Source: an uncultured Eubacteriales bacterium
GTDB lineage: Bacteria; Bacillota; Clostridia; Oscillospirales; Acutalibacteraceae
Assembly (NCBI GenBank): GCA_948933715.1
Contig: CAQZPH010000038.1
Span: 1 to 8,146 of the forward strand
Direction: 5' to 3'
Length of the DNA stretch: 8,146 nt
Shown: positions 5,573 to 8,146 of the stretch, one piece after another
Layout of the letters: every line of letters begins with the position of its first letter
Position numbering within the stretch: position 1 is the stretch's first letter
Made by a program: the position numbers and the translations under genes
The notes under the pieces: generated by a model
What the model saw: the letters and a program-made list of their open reading frames with translations, nothing else
Told to the model about the DNA's origin: nothing
Database searches by the model: none

Positions 5573-7753
5573 CTATTCCATTAAATCCTCAGGTATTTCT
5601 TGCTCTGGAGTAATTGTTAAGTCGTCAGACTCATCATGCGATATTGAAAAGCTAGTATGTTTTGAACAAACTCCCGGCATATTATTGTTTGAAAAATACC
5701 CACTAGCCATAGATGGGCAAGCGCCAGGTATTGCTATTTCTCCACTTGAAAGACAATATTGACATTCCTTTACATTTGAATCAAACGGATATGAACTTTG
5801 AGCTTTACCCGATAAGTACCTAGTCATTATTTCTCTCCAAATTATTTTTGCATACCCTGTTCCCCGGATTCTTTTAGGAGAGTCATAACCTGTCCATATA
5901 CCAGCTACTGCCCGCGGTGTCATTCCTATAAACCAACTGTCTTTATCATCATTAGTAGTCCCTGTTTTTCCAACTACATCCCAACCTGCAATGTCAGCAC
6001 CTTTACCTGTTCCAGAAGTTATTACATTTCTAAGAAGCCTATTCATTATTGTTGCAGATTGAGAACTTATTGCTCTTTTTCCTATTTTATCACGATTATC
6101 AAGTAACACTTTACCATTTCTATCTAATACATAAAAATATGTATATGGTTTATTATACATTCCACCGTTTCCAAAAATCTGAAAAGCTGCTGTCATTTCC
6201 CTGACTGTAACACCACCGTGAAGTCCGCCTAAAGAAAGCCCTCCACCTGATGTTCTATCCTCTGTATCCAAATTTTTAAAGCCAAGTTTTTCTGTTAAAA
6301 AGTCAAAACTTTTTTGATAAGTAAGTTCTTGTAAAACCTGTGCAGCTGGAGCATTTGCTGATTGCTGTATTGCCCACACTAAAGATACATTTCCCTTATA
6401 AGATTTATACCAGTTATTAGGGCCCGGTTTTCCATGACCATAAAAATTGGGAAGTGGTTCATCTTTAACTGTTGACGCATAGTTATAAAGTCCTATATCT
6501 ATAGCAGGTGCATAAACAGAAATTGGTTTTATGCTTGAACCGGGCTGACGTTTGGCAGAATTTGCTCTATCAAACAACATGTTTCCTGTTTTCTTTGTTC
6601 TAGATCCAATGCTTGCAAGTATTCTTCCGTCATAATCCATCATAACATAGCCAAGTTCTAGGTTTTTATCAGGCGGCATCAATGAATCTGTTGCTATAAC
6701 TTTCTCTGCTGCCGACTGAGCTTTTTCATCGACTGCACAATATATTTTTAATCCTTGTTTAAATAATATTTCCTGAGCAGATGCCTTACTGAGTTTATAC
6801 TTAGACGATAAATCATCTACTATGTCATTAAATAAAGCTTCTGTATACCAATTTCTTATTGGGATATTTTTATTCTCAGTGTCAGCATCGTTATTATTTT
6901 CAAAATGCATATTTTTAGATTCAAGCATTGCCCCGTCATATTCCTGCTTGGTGATCTTCTTTTGGGCAAACATCTCTGATAAAACTGTTTCTCTTCGCTC
7001 TTGATTGTTTTCAGGGTGTGTAAGTGGATTATACGCTGACGGGTTCTGTGTAATACCAGCAATTGCAGCACACTCGGCAATAGAACAATCCTTTATATGC
7101 CTATTAAAGTATGTATTGGCAGCAGTCTGTACTCCTCTGCAACCATTTCCAAAGTTAACAACATTCAAATAAGCTTCTAATATTTCATCCTTGGAAAAAT
7201 CTCTTTCAAAATTTAGAGCTCTAAATATTTCTTTAATTTTTCTTGTAATACTAACTTCATTTTCTTCGGTTAAATTTTTTATAAGTTGTTGAGTAAGCGT
7301 AGATCCTCCGTAACTTCCTTGACCTATAATAAAATTAAATGCCGCGCCACCGGTTCTAATCCAGTCAACACCGTTATGCTTATAAAATCTTTTATCTTCT
7401 ATAGCAATAATCGCATCTTTCATACATTGTGGCATGTCATTAAAATCAACCCATATCCTATTTTCAGAGCTATATGCTTTATTATATTCACGCATGTTTC
7501 CGTTTTCGTCCATTGCATAAATAACACTAGTAAGTTGAAGTTTATTTGCCCTTACATCATACTCTACTCGGTCATTTACAACACTTATTGCATACCCTAA
7601 AAAAATCGTAAAGAAAACAAGCACATTAGCCATAACTATTATAGATAAAGTCATAAGAATTTTACTTTTTAAAGTTCTCTCACCTTTTATCCTTTCTTTT
7701 TTTCGAGTATTTCCGGCTCTTGGATTATATTTATTTATATCTCTTTTCCTCAT
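5573..7753 (-). CDS. Class A penicillin-binding protein (bifunctional transglycosylase/transpeptidase, PBP1A type)
   Basis: Membrane-anchored enzyme that polymerises lipid II into glycan strands and cross-links the peptides outside the cell. It has 726 residues: a basic cytoplasmic tail (1-30), one transmembrane helix (about 31-56), the GT51 glycosyltransferase domain (about 75-255) and the penicillin-binding transpeptidase domain (about 365-650). GT51 motifs are EDKRFYKHNGVD (catalytic E119), GGSTLTQQ (149-156), RKIKEI, KDEILEAYLN and GVQTAANTYF. Transpeptidase motifs are S406-S-I-K409, S465-A-N467 and K596-T-G598, all intact. A cysteine-bearing tail follows (C664, C667, C679, C696; CxxSG, CP, CxxH-like pattern) and then an acidic end. 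The ATG at 7753 has AGGAG nine bases upstream. The gene is divergent from a BofC-like gene and precedes lysC by 94 bases; I see no terminator there. A vegetative or sporulation role cannot be told from sequence alone. Confidence 0.94.
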   Translation of the reverse strand: MRKRDINKYNPRAGNTRKKERIKGERTLKSKILMTLSIIVMANVLVFFTIFLGYAISVVNDRVEYDVRANKLQLTSVIYAMDENGNMREYNKAYSSENRIWVDFNDMPQCMKDAIIAIEDKRFYKHNGVDWIRTGGAAFNFIIGQGSYGGSTLTQQLIKNLTEENEVSITRKIKEIFRALNFERDFSKDEILEAYLNVVNFGNGCRGVQTAANTYFNRHIKDCSIAECAAIAGITQNPSAYNPLTHPENNQERRETVLSEMFAQKKITKQEYDGAMLESKNMHFENNNDADTENKNIPIRNWYTEALFNDIVDDLSSKYKLSKASAQEILFKQGLKIYCAVDEKAQSAAEKVIATDSLMPPDKNLELGYVMMDYDGRILASIGSRTKKTGNMLFDRANSAKRQPGSSIKPISVYAPAIDIGLYNYASTVKDEPLPNFYGHGKPGPNNWYKSYKGNVSLVWAIQQSANAPAAQVLQELTYQKSFDFLTEKLGFKNLDTEDRTSGGGLSLGGLHGGVTVREMTAAFQIFGNGGMYNKPYTYFYVLDRNGKVLLDNRDKIGKRAISSQSATIMNRLLRNVITSGTGKGADIAGWDVVGKTGTTNDDKDSWFIGMTPRAVAGIWTGYDSPKRIRGTGYAKIIWREIMTRYLSGKAQSSYPFDSNVKECQYCLSSGEIAIPGACPSMASGYFSNNNMPGVCSKHTSFSISHDESDDLTITPEQEIPEDLME

Positions 7754-7870
7754 GATATGATTCTCCTATTTTTTACACTAAAATAAAAATATTTCTACAA
7801 TTAAGAATAATTTTAAAAATCCCTCAAATAATATCAGCAAAATGCGTTCAGTAAAATTAGAGGTGATATT
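7754..7870. promoter_or_regulatory. Divergent intergenic region between the penicillin-binding protein and the BofC-like gene
   Basis: A 117-base, very A/T-rich gap that must hold the promoters for both directions. It contains SD sites at each end: AGGAG at 7767-7763 on the minus strand and AGAGGTGA at 7859-7866 on the plus strand. On the plus strand, GAATA (7805-7809), 17 bases, then AATAATA (7827-7833) resembles the forespore sigma-G consensus apart from the first base of the -10. I found no convincing sigma-A promoter toward the penicillin-binding protein gene and no clear operator palindrome. Confidence 0.4.
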
Positions 7871-8146
7871 ATGAGGAAATTCTTAATTGGTTCATATTGT
7901 TTTGTTGTCCTATGTGTATTAATATCCGGAGTTACCATCCCTATAATTAAACAAAAATCCACTGCACCACATCATATAGAAACGGAAACCCCCACTAATA
8001 GTTTATCATATATTGTAAAAGACTTCAATGGGAACGTTGCTGTATTTGAAGTAGACTCAGAAAAACCATTTAAAGTAACAGAAGTCGCCACAAACACCCT
8101 ACCAAAAGTCGATCAAGAAAAGTTAATAGAGGGTATAGAAGTAACC
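7871..8146 (+). CDS. BofC C-terminal-domain-like secreted or membrane-anchored protein, N-terminal part
   Basis: The visible 92 codons run off the right edge with no stop. Residues 4-26 form a hydrophobic signal or anchor segment after a short basic start (MRKF), without a lipobox. A polar linker (27-46, His/Thr/Pro-rich) follows, then YIVKDFNGNVAVFE (47-60), KPFKV and TLPKVDQEKLIEGIEV (76-91). This resembles, from memory, the C-terminal domain of Bacillus subtilis BofC (YIGVSDNGVISTF ... QKNLLKGIPF) and the small clostridial proteins annotated with that domain. B. subtilis BofC is a forespore-secreted protein that acts on the SpoIVB signalling protease controlling pro-sigma-K processing. The N-terminal BofC domain is absent here, so the same function is not assured. 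The ATG at 7871 has AGAGGTGA about four bases upstream. It diverges from the penicillin-binding protein gene. The family call is moderate. Confidence 0.65.
   Translation, partial: MRKFLIGSYCFVVLCVLISGVTIPIIKQKSTAPHHIETETPTNSLSYIVKDFNGNVAVFEVDSEKPFKVTEVATNTLPKVDQEKLIEGIEVT

Noticed and set aside
7286..7600. Plus-strand and other-frame open frames inside the penicillin-binding protein gene
   Set aside because: All lie within the intact GT51 and transpeptidase coding frame and show no recognisable protein features.
1..8146. CRISPR array, insertion sequence, tRNA, phage or toxin-antitoxin genes
   Set aside because: Coding density is near complete with recognised genes, and no direct repeats, terminal inverted repeats or tRNA-like folds were seen in the gaps.

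Overview
This window looks like a chromosomal segment from a low-GC, endospore-forming Firmicute of the class Clostridia. The basis is AT-rich DNA, strong AGGAGG-type ribosome binding sites, GatCAB, ThyX, an intact sporulation sigma factor SigK, and a BofC-type protein. The species cannot be fixed from the sequence. Almost all of it is densely packed housekeeping and sporulation genes. I see no mobile element, CRISPR array, tRNA, rRNA or phage gene, and no intergenic gap longer than about 120 bases.

Layout. All genes but the last lie on the minus strand, so transcription runs from right to left. From the right: a 92-codon 5' fragment of a BofC C-terminal-domain protein (7871-8146, plus strand) diverges from a class A penicillin-binding protein (5573-7753). 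Then come aspartokinase lysC (4264-5478), gatC (3966-4244), gatA (2485-3954) and gatB (1055-2488), then sigK (294-980), and finally the 5' part of thyX (1-258), which runs off the left edge. The thyX fragment uses a TTG start, and sigK and gatB use GTG starts. The true starts of lysC and gatC lie inside the longest open frames.

Operon logic. A sigma-A-like promoter sits just before lysC. lysC-gatC-gatA-gatB are separated by 19, 11 and -4 bases with no terminator between them, so they read as one unit. It joins the first step of the aspartate pathway (lysine, diaminopimelate, threonine, methionine) to the transamidosome that makes Gln-tRNA and/or Asn-tRNA. sigK has its own SD-supported GTG start and a candidate sigma-K/sigma-E-type promoter in the 74-base gap before it. 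thyX follows 35 bases after sigK with no visible terminator.

Most notable observations: (1) a near-perfect internal Shine-Dalgarno and in-frame ATG at codon 246 of lysC, predicting a separate regulatory beta subunit as in Bacillus subtilis aspartokinase II; (2) a match to the sigma-K consensus (AC, 17 bases, CATAnnnTA) before sigK, suggesting autoregulation; (3) a continuous sigK, with no skin-type insertion, that keeps a hydrophobic pro-sequence; (4) lysC without a lysine riboswitch, in front of gatCAB; (5) a BofC-like protein reduced to the C-terminal domain. I found no convincing evidence of a wholly new system.
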